Source of the DNA: Rotaria macrura | Lineage: Eukaryota > Rotifera > Eurotatoria > Philodinida > Philodinidae | Reading direction: 5' to 3' | Assembly (NCBI GenBank): GCA_900239685.1 | Contig: OENT01000198.1 | Coordinates: forward strand, 62,001-126,000 | DNA length: 64,000 bases | Shown here: piece after piece, positions 39,526-54,700 of the stretch | Numbering within the stretch: the stretch's first letter is position 1 | Layout: each line of letters opens with the position of its first letter | The notes under the pieces: model-generated | Told to the model about the DNA's origin: nothing | The model's database searches: none | Seen by the model: the letters and a program-made list of their open reading frames with translations, nothing else | Made by a program: the position numbers and the translations under genes

Positions 39526-42500
39526 GAACAGTAGAAATCAAGTTTAACATGGATTTTGAGAGCCGTAGTTTTGATTTCTATTCGGTTAAAGTCTTACTAA
39601 ATGAACAGGTTAATTCAAACTTACCCGCCGTCCTATTTAATCTACAATATTCCTGTGAATAATGATCATGTTGGCACGCGCATAAATATATATATATCCA
39701 AGATAAAAACACGCCTAATTCTACTTCCTTAACATTCCTATTAGGCATGACTGATGAAAATAAATACTTAGAAAGCTTCGTTACGACTGTAGTCGATGAT
39801 AAATTATTTTTAGAAGCTCATGTCCAATGTAATTAGAATTGAGAAATAAGATTTTCTTAATGAGACACATATGCATATAAACAAAAGATGAATGATGTGA
39901 GAGTCGTCAATTCTCTTACTTTTACCTGTAAAATGTTTTCTCTCTCTTCTCTCTCTTCTGTCTCTCTTGTTTCTCATTTGTGCCTGCTTTCTCTATGTTT
40001 CTTCCGGTCGTCGAACGCCAACTAAGAATTGAAAGATATTTTTAGCTAACTATTCCCCCCCCCCCCCATACTTCTACTATTATTTCTGTAAAATATGTCG
40101 TCATCCTTCAAAACAAGTAAAAGGTCATTAAACTAAAAGTACTCATAAAAAAATGAATGATCTAATTATTATCGAAATAAAACCAGCTCTCAAACAGCAA
40201 ATTTTCTTATCATCGAATACAATAATGATGTAAGATCTGGAGAACATAATAAACAAACCGTTCAATTTCATGATCAATTAGCTTCGAAATCGAAATAAGT
40301 ACTTTGCATGTAAATAATAAAAATACATTTCTAAATATTAACACACTATAATAATATAAAAGCAAAGAAAAACAAAATAGAATGCTATAAAAAGAACACG
40401 AGTATCATGCACATCCTGATGTTTTATGTGTAACATTGGGAAAAGTTTAATTCCGATAAAGAAAAAGTAATAATTAATTTAAAATACTAACAAGAAAAGA
40501 TCGGTTTTGTTTTCCGTTTGAAATCAGATATATTCATTTCCTCTTATTTCTATAAATATACTATTTTGACACAGATGTTTATCTTGACAATAAAAAACAA
40601 ATATTCTAAAACGAAACCGTACAACTTAATTGCATTTTATGAGACAGCTGCAAGTAAATATGTGAGTTAGTTTCATACTTTTAGATGTACTTCTATTTAT
40701 ATAGTGACAAAGAAAATTACTTAATGATAATAAAGTCATTCCATCTCATACACTAAAAATAAAACTGTTGACGACTTTACGTCATATCCAGGTGTGTATG
40801 CATGAATATCTATATATACATATTTATATATATATATATATATATAGACATCTATATTTATCTCTATTTTTGCATGCAGAGACAATGCTAAAGAGAGGAT
40901 GAGCTACAAGAAATAACATCAATTAAGCTTGGAACGATAGTCTGAATGGAATTCTTACTGACGAACATTTATTTATTGTTCAGAATGCCGAAAGAAAAAC
41001 ATATTCTATTCACTTGGATAATTAATATACACATATTTTGTTTTTATCACAAAAGGCTTGTTTTTATATATAATTATTCAAGAATGTGCACGTATTCTAA
41101 GAAATAACGCAGTTGTGATTCTTGTTTGATAAAAAGAATTGCCGATAGTAGAAGTGTATGTCCACACAGGATAAACAGCGTGGTCTCTCATTTGACTATT
41201 AAAGCTGAACGTACAACAGAAAATCGAACGTTCTAACTTGTTTAATAAATATTTTTTGGACTTTTTCATGAATGACTGAATAAACTCCTTTTTGTTTTTC
41301 GATTCAATAAAGTTATCAATTAAAAATAAAAGTCAAAAATAACATGTTGTTATGTTCAACATATTATCTCGTGAACAATTTACTTTTTTCCAATGATTTC
41401 TACATATATATACACTTGAAACAAACTCCAGATTAGTAAAAGTACAAGAAAGAAAAAAAAAACAAATTACTAAGTCATGTAGTTTATATTCATGCTTGCC
41501 ATTTTATATCTAGGCAAATTCAAGGGTTTCGTTGTATCGATATGCATTGTTTTGAAAAAACAACATGTAATACAGAAGAATACTTTTTCAATAGGATATG
41601 TTTCTAAATCGACCAAAACTCAATTCAATTCATCTATTGAATTTCCACTGACTTAACTAATTGAAATTAATCAACTATGAACATAAAACAATATCAAGTG
41701 TAATTGAGAATAAAAAAAACTTTCTTTTATTCCTTAACTGCGACACTTGTTATTCATGATAAAAATAATTCTTGTTTTTCAAAACAAAATTTGAGGCAAC
41801 GCAGATTTGCGTATATCGTTTCAAAATTGTAAGTAAAGTCAATAAACTTGTTATTATACGAGAAGAAAATTTTGTTAGTAAAACTAATTGTACAACATAG
41901 TTCACAGGTATAAATTCAATCGATTGAATTACATCAATGAAGAGCAATTAAATTTAAAGTTATTTCGGAATAGAATTTAAATTAACTAAGGTTATTACTT
42001 AATCGAATTAATTATCATCATAGATGATTAAAATCGTTTTCTTCTTTAAAAATTACACAATAACGTCTATTCTATTTTTAGACTATGTGCATAAAATAAA
42101 TGTTGATGTCATGTGTGTCACAGAAAAAGATTAGCAAAAAATAAACGTCGAAATAATTTAAGATTTTTGTCGGCAAGTCTTTGTTTAGACATGTTTTTTC
42201 TTTAATAAAATAGAGAGAAAAACTCGTCATGCATAAGACATCGAAGTTAAGTTTATTTCGATCTTTTTTCTTTAATTTTCTAAATGGTATAGTCAAGAAC
42301 AAAATGAAATGTTTCAAATAGAAAAAGCAACCCATTATAGTTTCTCTAAAATTCTCTATACACTAATTAGATCTTATTAAAAGTAGTTTACTAGGCTAAA
42401 AATAGTAGAATTAATTATAAAGAGAAATAACATAGTAAAGAGCATCGTCTCACAATATACTTCAGTAGAACATCATTGACATCAAAGAAAATAATGTTGA

Positions 42501-45500
42501 TGAATATCATGAACGGTTCTCAACATGAGTTAAATACGATTAGAAGTGAGCGAAAAAGATATCTTTTTTTTTTGTTCAAAGAATTTTCATTTCTATTCTC
42601 GATATTTTTCATGCGTGTAACGCAATAATTCAGTATAATCGATGAAGAAAACTCTAATAATTTATTCTACACCAAACAACTATGTCGGAATCTATTTATA
42701 GTGTTTGCTTATTGTGAAGCAGAAGTAGGTGCTCAGAAATAGTCCGTTTTGCACGAGGAAGCCAAAACAATCTAATTCTATTTTGGATTCAATTAAATAT
42801 AAAATCTAGGTTTTGAAGAAAAATACTTCATTTTTTTCTTCTCAATAATAAGATAAGACTAAACGTTTTCGAATTAAATGAATGTTAACATCATCAGAAT
42901 TGAATTTAAAAACGTTCAGACCGCTTGTAACTTGTAAGAAATTAAAAATTTCGATTTTCAATATAATCTTGGTGTAGTCAACATTGCTTGCAGTTGAATA
43001 ATTCAACGGAGCTTCTCGTTTTTTTGTGCAACAATGGAATAAAACTGATTAAACTACGCAAAACAAGTATGCTTCAAGTCAGAAAGAAAATTATTTTTTT
43101 ACAAAAGTCTGAGAGACAACTCTCACAATCAAATTTTGAATTTTCTACTTCATTATATTTTACTGTCAATAGAATAGAATCATAGAATGAGAAATTGAAA
43201 AGTTTCTTAAGATTATTTCTTTTTCAATGCTTAGAGAAAAACAGCAAACATCAAATCTAATCCTTTAGATGCATGAATATTAGGCATATTTTTGATAATA
43301 CATATGGCAAGTATAATTTGTTCTCTTATCAATTCAAAATAATAAATGACAGCGTACTCCCTATGTACCTATCCTATCGTCTATCAACTGACACAGTAAT
43401 CATACTCATTGGTATATGTAAGATCAGCGAGCTATATAATCTTGAACGTAGCCGATTTTCAATGAATGAATTTGTCAACGTGATCGATATGTCCTTCGGC
43501 ACGTAAACAAAAGTAACTACGTTCTTCTACTCGATTGATTTTCATATAAAATGCATAGAAAGAACAAATGATATTTTTCATTGTTATTTTCAGCAACAGT
43601 AAGCATTGACAGACTCTCAATATAATTTAGTACTCAGGATCGTTTTTAACATTCAACGAAAACAAAATAAACTGACAGACATAAACAAAATCCTATAAAC
43701 TAGTTTTCTGTTCAACTAAAAGTAAAATCTGACCAAATAAAAAGTATGTAATTGTACTCGAAAATAGTATATAGGTGTTTACTTTTCTCTTGTATTTTAT
43801 AATCTTGTTATTTTGGTGTTTTCTTTGCTTTTTGTTACCAATATAGTTTTAGTAATCAGATTACATGAACTCTATTAAGTCATCAAAAAAAAGGAAATTA
43901 CGAAAAGTTCAACAGAAGTTTTGAATGTCAAGCACTTTAGAGATACCATAAATAAATTAAACGTTGAATATCTCGTTTCGATGATATTAATAGTAGCCTT
44001 TAGCGCGCATATTATCTGTTAATATGCTAGCTCAAGTTTCAAAATGATACACATATAACGTCTCATGAGATGAACAAATAGTATGAACGTTTCTATGTTT
44101 AGATCATGATTCATGAGTAACAAAAATAGAGCTACCGTTGTCGATCGTTCGACTCATGACAGTTTAGAACATTTTGATTTCTAATATTATAACTAAAGTT
44201 ATACTACTTGAGTCCTAATATTGAATGATGATACTGGTTCTGTCTTTCGTGTATCTAGGGAAATGTTTTTTTTTTCTCCTCATCATATATTAATTGCACA
44301 CTTATTCTGCATTTTACTCTTCACATTCACCATGATGACAACTGTGACTATATGAGGTTTTATGCTATTTTTCGACATAAGAATGATATCAAATGCCATG
44401 TTATTTTCACTATGCATCCTAGGACGTACAGTAAAACCATCAGTTACTGTACTACATCAGTTTTATATCATGTTTGATTATCAGTGTTGCACTAAAATTA
44501 CAAAAACAAATAATCGTGAATAATGTCATCGAGCGTAGATTAATTTAAAATATACAGCATGTTAATATAAATAGTGTTGAAAAAAAAACATTAACACGAA
44601 AAACAATTCAAACAGTTCACATTTATTCTGAAAATGACGAACATCTACTCATTTTCTATGTCATTTCGAATCCCTAAATACCAACAACTAATTTGAAATT
44701 TAACATTGAAGCTAATCGATAAAGTGTAAAAACAAATAAATAGTTTTGCTCCAACATCGTTCACTGTGAATATGTCATAGTAATTTTAATTCACGAAATA
44801 TAGTATTAATATTAATGTTAATATGATGTATTTGTCAAACACGCTCAAGTTTTATTTACAGTTTATCTGAATGATAGAAATCATAAATATTCATATATAT
44901 TTCTTCATATTCGACCGTCAAACATTCATCAATGATCTATAAGGTAAATAAAAATACAATGTTCTCTATCATTATCGTTAGATCGATAAAAATCATCAAT
45001 ATATCATTAGTCGATAGCAAATCTAAAATGAGTACATTAATTAGATTTTTCTTTTTGTTTTGCTTCATAAATATTTCATTGTTGAACTAATATCGGAGTG
45101 TTCTTGATGAACGAATAATTTCATATTTAGAATATCATTATCATTAAATATTATTTTATCATTTCTAATAGAACAAATTCATTTTGTTATTAGAACATTT
45201 CTTTTTGTTGTTCACAATCTTATTGTGGGCAATAAGGTCGTTTTATTTTTATCTACTGAAGTAAATGAGGTTTCTGTCAAACTAATTCATCGAAATGAAT
45301 AGGGAATCGCGCATTATACCATGATAAAAAAAGACAAAAAAAAATATAGAAAGAATTTTTTTGACTAGACATTTCAAGAGAGAAAAATAATAAATTTGTT
45401 GCCGCTTATGGTAATTACATTCTACATGATATGAATCGATTAATATGAGATAGTCATAGACGAAGATGATTATTTTCGGTTATTTCGACAATATTAAGAA

Positions 45501-47880
45501 TTGACATATAAACAGAAGAATAATTCTATATATATATATAAATGTATCCTAATGGAACAACTTGAATCAATGTTTATTAGAAAGTTTGAATAAATGATTT
45601 AGTTCAATATTTATATTTTTGCGAACAGACAAAGAGTATTGCCATGTTTAGCTTTTAGAAATTGTTTCTATTTCTAAATTTTGAAGTTCTCAAGGCAAAT
45701 TATACTTTATCATTGTTTATTAAAATTCATATCATTCATTATTAATAGATTTTAAAAAACTATGATTTATGAACGACAATATTTCCCGTAAACTACTGAT
45801 ATTTGTTGCTATAATCTGTTCACATGTCAAATACTATCAATCGTACATGTAGACATTAGAATTTCAACACGACTTTATGATCAAAGTTGTTTACTAGAAC
45901 TTATGGAAACAGGAATACCAATATAGAATGCTATTTTAAGCATTATCCTAAGAGGAAATATTTGAACTAATAATGGATATATATATATATGTGTGTTTCT
46001 GAAAATAAAAATCAATGATATACAAACGAAAAAGATGTAGGCGCAGGTAAGGCCACATATTTTTATTTGTTCCTTGAATTCCAAGAACCATCATTGAAGA
46101 ATATAGACTGGATATTTAGCAGCAAAATAATTACAAGCATTGATTTATTACAATTTCAAATACAAATGTATGTTTGACATTTTAATTTAAATCGGCTGAC
46201 CGCTTGTCAATGGATCATATACGAAATACATAGAAATGAAAGTAACTGAGACAGAATTAAATTCACATGTTGCCATTTAGCTTTACGTTGAATTTTAATC
46301 GTCATATATTTACTTCTTTGGTGTGAGTATTATTATAGACTATCTATTTGATAGTGAAGTTTTCGAAAGCAAATCATAATTACCGATTCACATTTCAAAA
46401 TTTGAAATACTGTTAATTTTAAATAAAATCTTTATGCATCGTTGATACTATTCATGGATGAAGATGTCTGCTCTTCAATTGAAACTTATATTCTAATTTT
46501 AGCAAACACATTTCAACTTTCCACTTCTTTCAAAACTACTTTACGACAGTTTCGAGACATTTTTATCTTGAAGAACAGAAGTTTGACATGACACGCCTAT
46601 CTCGTATGGTAGGCTATATTTTGACAGATGTTTAATAGAATATTTTCACAAATAAAGAAGGTATATTAATATTGAAGTTCTTATTCTTCTTTAGAAAGAA
46701 AATATTTGCTTCTGTTACAAAATTAGATCTTTTTTTTTTTAATTAAAATGATTAAAGAAAATTTCATGCTATAAAAAGTAACATTCATTCTTATAAGTGA
46801 ATGCTTACAAAAGGATAGAATATGATAAAGTAGGGATCAGGTTAAACAAGTACAGAAACTTGAATACATTCAGATGTTTCATCAACTATGGATTTTAAGC
46901 AGAAAATGTTGCAATATAATATGAAAGAGAATAGATCATGTAGAACAAGATAAAATTAGTAATGAATTAATCATAATGTAGACAGCAATGTGTTTTCTTT
47001 TCTTTTTTTCCTATCTATTATTATCCTTTGCGAACTTAAAAAGGATGCTACATGACTGAAGTTGATAATACATTTTCAGTCTTTAGAGATTTTCTCTGAA
47101 ATAAAACGACGTCAATTCATCAAGCATCTTTTATTAAAATACAAAAATTCTGTGAATAAACATACAAATGTTTATTTATAGCATGAGATCCTATGAGTTC
47201 AATTATATTAATGAGATACATTGAATGCAAGAGATAAATTCATATTTAAAACAAAATGAGAACATCATGACATTTTATAAGAGAAAAAAGAAAAGAATAT
47301 TCACTTTCATTGATTCTGCACTTCCTCTAGTCAATTATTCTATTTAAAGAAAAGATTCATTTTTGTTGAGCATTTTAGAAAGAAAATAATCTAATCAAGC
47401 AAGTCATGAATCAAGGCATTTCCGTAACTTTTAAATTACATTAAAACATTATCTATGATCTATTTTTATCATATAGAATGCATTGATGTCATGCATTTCT
47501 TTTCTGAATACTTTTGATATTTTTCACGACCTTCCTGACATTTATGTCCGCTTTGTATAAGATTGCTTGATGCTAACAAATAAAATTTCAATGTAATCAA
47601 TAGAATAGAATATTTGTATATAATTCTTTTGCATTTGATCTTCGTCCGTCTGAACATTAATATTAACGTAAATATTTCTATACTCTCGATGAGAATCATT
47701 GTCATATTCATTGAAATATTCATTTCTTTTTATTTTGAAAAGCAAGTAAAACGATTGAAGACAATATATCAATTATGAATAGATTGACTAATAAACACTT
47801 TTTACATTCAGTTTATTCATGTATTTTTATTCGCAGTCAACAATGGTACATTTTATGAAATGTTTCTTTTCGTTGTCTGT
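38300..47880. other. 9.6 kb AT-rich region without supported genes
   Basis: No frame here gives a protein I recognise or a chain of splice-compatible exons. It holds microsatellites: AG repeat 39492-39522, C run 40055-40067, and TA-rich runs near 40824-40846, 45528-45540 and 45980-45992. It lies upstream of the receptor gene (minus) and downstream of the GH18 gene (minus), so it may contain receptor regulatory sequence or non-coding RNA, but nothing can be assigned. Confidence 0.6.
39492..39522. repeat. (AG)n microsatellite
   Basis: About 15 uninterrupted AG units. Confidence 0.95.
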
Positions 47881-47891
47881 AATTTACAATT

Positions 47892-50829
47892 TTAAATATA
47901 CGAAGGCATGTTCGATGGTAGAAGTGCTAAAGAATTTCTTACAAATGGATATGTACCATTATTACAAAATGCTCCATTAAAATCATCCATATCAACTAAA
48001 AATAGAAGCGAATAGAATTCACACATTCAAATATTCATGTATTTAATGTGAGAATTAAAACGTACGAGACCAAACAAACATTCCTCCTAAATTATTGGCC
48101 ACAACATAAGCAGCTCGTTTTCGAATATTATCCAATGTTTCATAGGAAATCCATTCACGATCTTTAAACATATATTCAGATTCCGACCCATCGGGTACCG
48201 TACGTTTTTGCCAAGTTGGATCCATGTGTAATAGACAAACCTTTACGTATCAAATAAAATAAATAGATACAATGTTTATAATAAAGCAAAAATAAAAAAT
48301 AAAGAGAAGAAATATGATTTTTACTTCATAATACGAAAGAAAACCTTCACTACGTGTAAATGGACCTTTGGTACCATTTCCAACTGTCGGTGAATGAAGT
48401 TCATTTTGATCCGACCATGCTAATACAAAACTTCGAGCAAATAATGGAACGCCAAGGACAAGTTTATTAGCAGGTGCACCATTTCTTAACCATATAGATA
48501 CACCGAAATCCTATTGAAATTTATGTCTCTTTTAAAAAGTACAAGTTCGATAAACAAGAAAGAAATCCTTACTTGATTAAGCAATGCATCTGCATCCGGT
48601 TCATCGAAGCGTCTATATAATGGTGCATTAAGTCCTGTGTAATTTTGCCATGAACCATGAAAATCACTAGAATACTCCTACGATTTGTTCTTATCTAATA
48701 AAAATCAATAGACTTACTATGTCATTATATTCATAAAGTCTAGAACTCTAATAAATAACAACAATTAAAAAACAAATTCGTCGATCTATAATAGTAGAAA
48801 ATGTTTACTTTGTTATTTTATCTATTTCATATCCATTTGCAACAATATCTTCTTCAGCAGCTACTGTCGCTCCTAGTATTAATCGTGATTGACTTGTTAT
48901 TATAGCTTGTGCTATAGCTGCTTCTTGAAATTCCTATTCAACAAATACATAAGTACATATTAGTTTGATGCTTTTATTGTTAGAATTTTATTCACTTGTA
49001 AAAATAATGTTAAATAGTATTTATCATCGAGTTGTCCACCACGTGCACCTGGATATATCCAATCGATTTCGAACCCATCAAAGTTGTATTTACGAAGAAA
49101 ACTAGAATAGAAAAATGAATTCTTTGTAGATAACGAATGATAATTCAATTTTCTTTCTTAATTACTTAATAGTATCAAAAATAAAATTTTGTCGTTTCTC
49201 ACTATTATGTACCATTGCTGAAAATTCATAAGATTTCATATTCCAACCTCCAATAGCAAGCAAAGTTTTCAATTTTTTATTTCGTAATTTCAATGCATTG
49301 ACACGTCTGTAAAGATCTAAATTTGAATGAAAAGAAATTTAAAAAAAGAAACAAAGAAGTGTGATTTTGAATGATGTCTCGAACTCGAATACATCTTAGT
49401 TTAAATACGTATGTTTAGTTACAATCTTGATTTGAACGATACTGAAATCTTCTTCTTACTCATTGTTGTATGGAACACATGCATTGTCAGAGACTCATCC
49501 TGATTACGTGTCTCCGTTCTAGTGACGAAACTTTAGTATTCATCTTAAGATACAAACCTTCATCATTGTCTTCTAATTTTGTTATTAATAGAGTTCGATT
49601 GTCAAAACCAGCAAATGCATAGATAATATGTGTACATAGAAATGGATCAATATGTTCCGGCTCAAATTTCCCTGGACCAGTTCGATATTGAGCCCAGTTC
49701 GTAAAATAACATATTTTCTTGTATTTAAGTTCTTCTGAAATGAAAAATATTAAAATTACAAGATCAATAAACGAATTTCTAGCAATAATAAAGTCGAATG
49801 AAAGAAAGTGACCGTCGTTTTAGTTTCCAATGGAGTACAAATTTTACAATGAATATCTATGAACTGTAAAATTTCTAGAATATATTGAAATAAATAGTTG
49901 TAATAAATAGAAAGTTCTTGTTTAGTTTGCTCTTCGCATTGACAGTTAAGGTATTGGTTTATATGAATATCACTACTTTTTCATTTTTAATTTACTGGAC
50001 ATAGAATTGAATTGACACTCTAATCAATCGTTTTCAATTAGGAAAATGCCTTATGTACCTTCGTTCACAACTATACGATGACGAGTTATAGTAGAAGAAT
50101 GACTTGATTTTGAGTTTATTGTTGAATCGTGCTCAAATATTGCTCTATTATTTAATGACATGAGCGGATAACCATGAGACCAGATTATACCTGATGCTTG
50201 TTCAGATGTATCACGTTCAGCTCGCTAAAAATCAAATGAAGAACTTTCCGTTTTTGTTTCAATCGAGAATTTTCTCAGCTACTTACTCTGTGTAGAATTT
50301 TTCTCATGGAAAATGAATCCATTAATCTATCAATAGTTGGTGGTAATGAAACAAGTCTTGTTTGATGTTGTTGTTCGTGTTGCTCTTGAAAATCTTCATT
50401 GTCATCGTTTTGTTGTGGTGTTGATAAAATAAAACTAGCTACTCGATGAAATAATGCATTTTCCTTCGATGTTGATGATGATATAAGTTGTTCGAATGCA
50501 TCGTTTATGGGAATCTTTATTAAACATTGTTGCGATGTTTCATCAAATGTTGATTGATCTGGACATCGATACAATGCCCAACTATTCAAGCCAATATAAT
50601 TAAGCACACATGGATAATACTGTGATGGATCACGATAATAGACACATAAACGTGGTAAATCAGATGAAGAACCTGAAAAAGGAAAAATAGAAAAGAAAAT
50701 TTCCTAGGAACTCATTTGATTTATTTTATCTTTAATTAACTCACTTGAATATTGTTGTGCAGCTAAATAGCTATTTAAAAAATACCAAACGTAAAATACG
50801 AAAGTGAATTTAGATTGTTGAAAAATCAT
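47892..50829 (-). CDS. GH18 chitinase-like protein, catalytic Glu replaced by Ile
   Basis: Twelve exons: 50745-50829, 50287-50672, 50059-50224, 49558-49734, 49166-49316, 48996-49101, 48809-48933, 48718-48747, 48573-48666, 48325-48510, 48066-48240 and 47892-47995, giving 594 residues. A signal peptide is followed by a four-Cys stretch (about residues 37-80) resembling a reduced CBM14 chitin-binding domain, a low-complexity Gln/Asp/Glu segment, then a full GH18 barrel from [14 protein letters not shown] to [14 protein letters not shown]. Barrel landmarks include LLAIGGWN and MTYDFHGSW. The family catalytic motif DGxDxDxE reads DGFEIDWI at 330-337: the acid/base Glu is Ile and the second Asp is Glu. 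Loss of hydrolysis is therefore expected, as in chitinase-like lectins. Exon 8 is 30 bases. The last exon depends on a GTACGT donor at 48060-48065. Confidence 0.92.
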
Positions 50830-51730
50830 TTTATGTTTAGATGAAGTTTTTATGAATAGTTATAATCATACTAAAATACAACCATACAAATACTCTTCTG
50901 ATTAAATAAAATGAAATTCTTTTTTCGTCACTCTCTCTCTCTTGCTCTCTCTCTGTCTCTGTCTCTGTGTCATCCTATTTTATGACTATGTTCAGATTAC
51001 ATCATTGAATATGTTACTGGATCTTGTCTGTAGACAATGACAAAGATCAATAGAATATTTAACATAATCTATGGATTGATTTGCTTAACAATATATAAAA
51101 TATTTCTTATTGATAATCTCACTTGTCTACTTGTGGAAAGAATGTTCAACTATGAAATAAATGTGTAAATGTATACAAGGTCATCATCGGTAGTCAAATA
51201 CGATGATCCATTCTTTGCTTTCTCATATTTCGTTTTTCTTTGTTTCGATTAGGATCAAGTTCATCTGCTTTTTTTTCCTGTGTTATATGTATACACTCTA
51301 TGACCGTTTGTTTTATGCTGCATAAGTGACTACTGTTTGTTTGAATGCTACAGTTTTGTCAAACTTGTTCGCACGCATTGTTTATATATATATATATATA
51401 CACATATCGATATAGGTATATATATATATATATATATTCTGTATAAGAACATGACATTTGGTATTCAGTTGTATATTTTATGCTTGTGTGCACAGTATAA
51501 GCTGTTGACATGCGGATCTTCTGCAGTAGCACAAAGAATGAGGTTGTTTGGTTAGTGAACAATTTTTTTTTCTTGTGACTACTCCCACAATTATAATTCT
51601 CTATTCATATCGAATTCAGTCTACTGTTGTCCATCGTCGTCATTCTCATTCGTATGTTCTTATTTAGTTGGTGAGGTTCAACAAAAATAAAAATTTGAAT
51701 TTCGGTCAATATTATCCATTGCCATAACTG
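50830..51730. promoter_or_regulatory. Shared head-to-head promoter region of the GH18 pair
   Basis: The start codons of the two GH18 genes (50829 minus, 51731 plus) are about 900 bp apart and point away from each other, so their promoters must lie here. The stretch contains a TC-rich microsatellite at about 50930-50970 and two TA repeats at about 51382-51400 and 51418-51437. No convincing shared motif was found by eye. Confidence 0.5.
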
Positions 51731-54700
51731 ATGTATCACCTGACATTCATCCTATTGATTATTATTATCGGTCGAATACATGACATTAATGCAAATCGGA
51801 TAAGTATGTCTGAGTATGTCATAAGAAGAATAAATGATTAGATCATCATTTGTTACCAAGATTAGCGATCATCAGAAGTTATGATAACAAGAATTGAGAA
51901 TCACATTTAAATATTTCAAATATGTTCGTTCGAGTTCTTTTCTCTTTTTTTTTGTAAATAACCTCAGAAGGAAAAAAAAGCATTGATTAAACTATAGGAT
52001 ATGAACAAATGATTCTTTTCTTTGAATAGCTCCAAATAATGAAGAGCCTTTACATATGCATCGAGTTTGTTACATTACAAATTGGTCTCGATATCGAACT
52101 GGCGAAGCAAAATTTGAAATTGAATTTATTGATCCATTTATGTGTTCTCACATTATTTATGCCTATGCCACTGTTGATGAACATAAACCGGAAATTGTTC
52201 CAATACAAAAAGATGATCTTGGTTAGAAGACACATAAAGAGAAGACGAGAAGAAAAATTTTCATTTTTTCTTTATTACTTATAGAACATTACCGAGAACT
52301 TGCTCTACTGAAAAGATCGAATCCTAATCTGAAAATATCTATTCGATTAGGTGGTAAAGTTTCGCAATATTCTCGTTATTTAAAACAATCAAAATTAGCA
52401 ACACAGCTTGTTCGCAGTCTTATATGGTAATTTTTAATAGTATTGATTCGATCAAGAAATTTGTTTTTTGTTTTCTGTCTACGTACTCAAGGTACATGGC
52501 TACACATGGTTTTGATGGAGTTGATATAGCACTTGAACTTCTCGATGCTGATCTTCCAGAAGATAAAGCAGCATTGACAACTTTAATTGAAGTGTGATTT
52601 CAACTGATGATTAAGAAAATGATTTCTTTTTCCATGCATTTCTAGGAACTAACGAAACAAAAACGATTGATGCTACGATCAACTATTACATTAACAGCTG
52701 CTCCATTCGTAGAAAATCTTTTAAAAGTATATCAAATTGATAAAATTGGAAAGTAATATTAACAATAAAAATAAAACAAGAGTCTGATTAATAATCGTTT
52801 CTGTTTTCTTAGTCTTGTCGATTATATCAATTTGATGACTTTTGATTTTTATGGTACATGAATATTGAAGATATGATTCGAAACATTTTTTTTTATTTAC
52901 CATTCTCTTATAACTAGGTCCGTGGGATGAAAAAACTGGTGTGTTTGCACCATTATTTCATCAACACTATCAAGTAGAATCTGAATCACTCCGTAATGTT
53001 GTAAGTCAAATAAATGAATGAGTTGCTTTTATTTTCTATGAATTTGAAAGGATGGTCTTGTTAAATTATGGCTTAGTCTTGGTGTACCACGACGAAAACT
53101 TATCATTGGTATTCCTGCCTATGGTCGTTCATTCACATTATCAGGTAGACAAACTGGTCTACACGCTCCTGGTTAGTTGATGATTTGTTTTTCGCATTCA
53201 ATTTTATCATTGATATTGATGCTTTTGTTTCGTAGCTAATGGTCCAGGTTATCCTGGTCGATATACAAAAACTCGAGGTTTTCTCTCCTATTACGAGGTT
53301 TAAATGATTCTTTTACTTATATATCAAAGAAAAATAAACATCGATTTTGTTTTTTGCATTGGTCAGGTTTGTGAAAAAGGACAATCTCAAAATTGGCAAA
53401 GAGTATGGTTAGACTCTGAAAAAGCATGGTATATGACTAATGGAGATCAATGGATCACCTATGAAGATGTTGATTCAGCAGCATTGAAAGTAAGTTTTTC
53501 TGAATAAAATCAATTGACAAGTATTACATATGTCGAGAAAAATTTCTACTGTAGACATAAATTTATGGTAAACAATTTCTTACGTTACGGAGTGTGGTTT
53601 TCTATTACAAACCATAATATATGTATGCTTAATCATACACACTGTTGAATCCGCAATTGAACAAGCTCTTATCCTCTAACACAATATGTAGAGTGCTCTA
53701 GTCAAGTAATAGAGAACAATAGAAAAAACTTGTATTATGCATATTCAGATCAATTATACTATTTGGATTAGATAATTTTTATAGAGAGCATCAACGTATA
53801 TTACGATGAGATCTATATCTAGAAATTGTATATGCACTAGAGGGTCTATCAAGAACATGTATAAAATATTCTTTTTATCTCTTTTGTAATCATTTATCCT
53901 ATATTACTTATGAACTATGAGTATGCACAGTTCATCTGTTCTACATATATAAGAAACAATGACATCACTATATGAATTTATTTTGCATAAAAAATTCGAT
54001 TTGATTGATATCGATTTAAATGCAAAAAACAATGACATTAATAACTTCAAAGAATTTCATATTATAAAAAATTAAATTAACCATTGCTATTCAGAAGTAT
54101 ATTCATTCAAGAAACATTGATCATAACATGTAAATACGTGCATAGATTGCAATCAAGACTATGTACTTTAACATAACATATTTAGAAATAATCTCCTAAA
54201 TTCGTAGAAAACAAAAATTTTTTTTGCCTATCTAAACTGGCTATCATATTACAGTGAATGGCTTCGTCATAGTTTATTCATAATATTCATAGTTATGAGA
54301 TCATATCACACATGCATATATGTATATCTATTGATATAATTAGGCACAATATGCAAAAGCAGAACAACTTGGTGGAGTATTTATATGGAGTATTGATAAT
54401 GATGGTACGTGATGTGTAATTAATTAATATTTGTAATACAATTATAGTTTTTACTTAAATTTCAGAATTTTCTGGATTCTTCTGTAATACGGAGCCATTT
54501 CCAATCACTAGACAAGTTTTTTCAACGCTCAATCTTCCTGTACCAACGACGATTGCACCAACAATTGGTATGCAACATCGAGTTCCAGCTACAGTTGCTC
54601 CTGCAGTTCGTTTTGTTAGTGTACAAGCTCAACAAGCATCTGGATCACAAACGATACCTAATAATTTACAACAACTATTGAATGCTCTTAGTGTTTTATC

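Noticed and set aside
38300-47880. Search for retroelement or virus-like remains to explain the gene-free interval
   Set aside because: No terminal repeats, polymerase motifs or other recognisable parts were seen.
48055-48065. Apparent stop codon ending the minus-strand GH18 gene right after VWSRTF
   Set aside because: A GTACGT donor sits here, and splicing to 47995 restores the conserved VWSLDMDDFNG end of the barrel.
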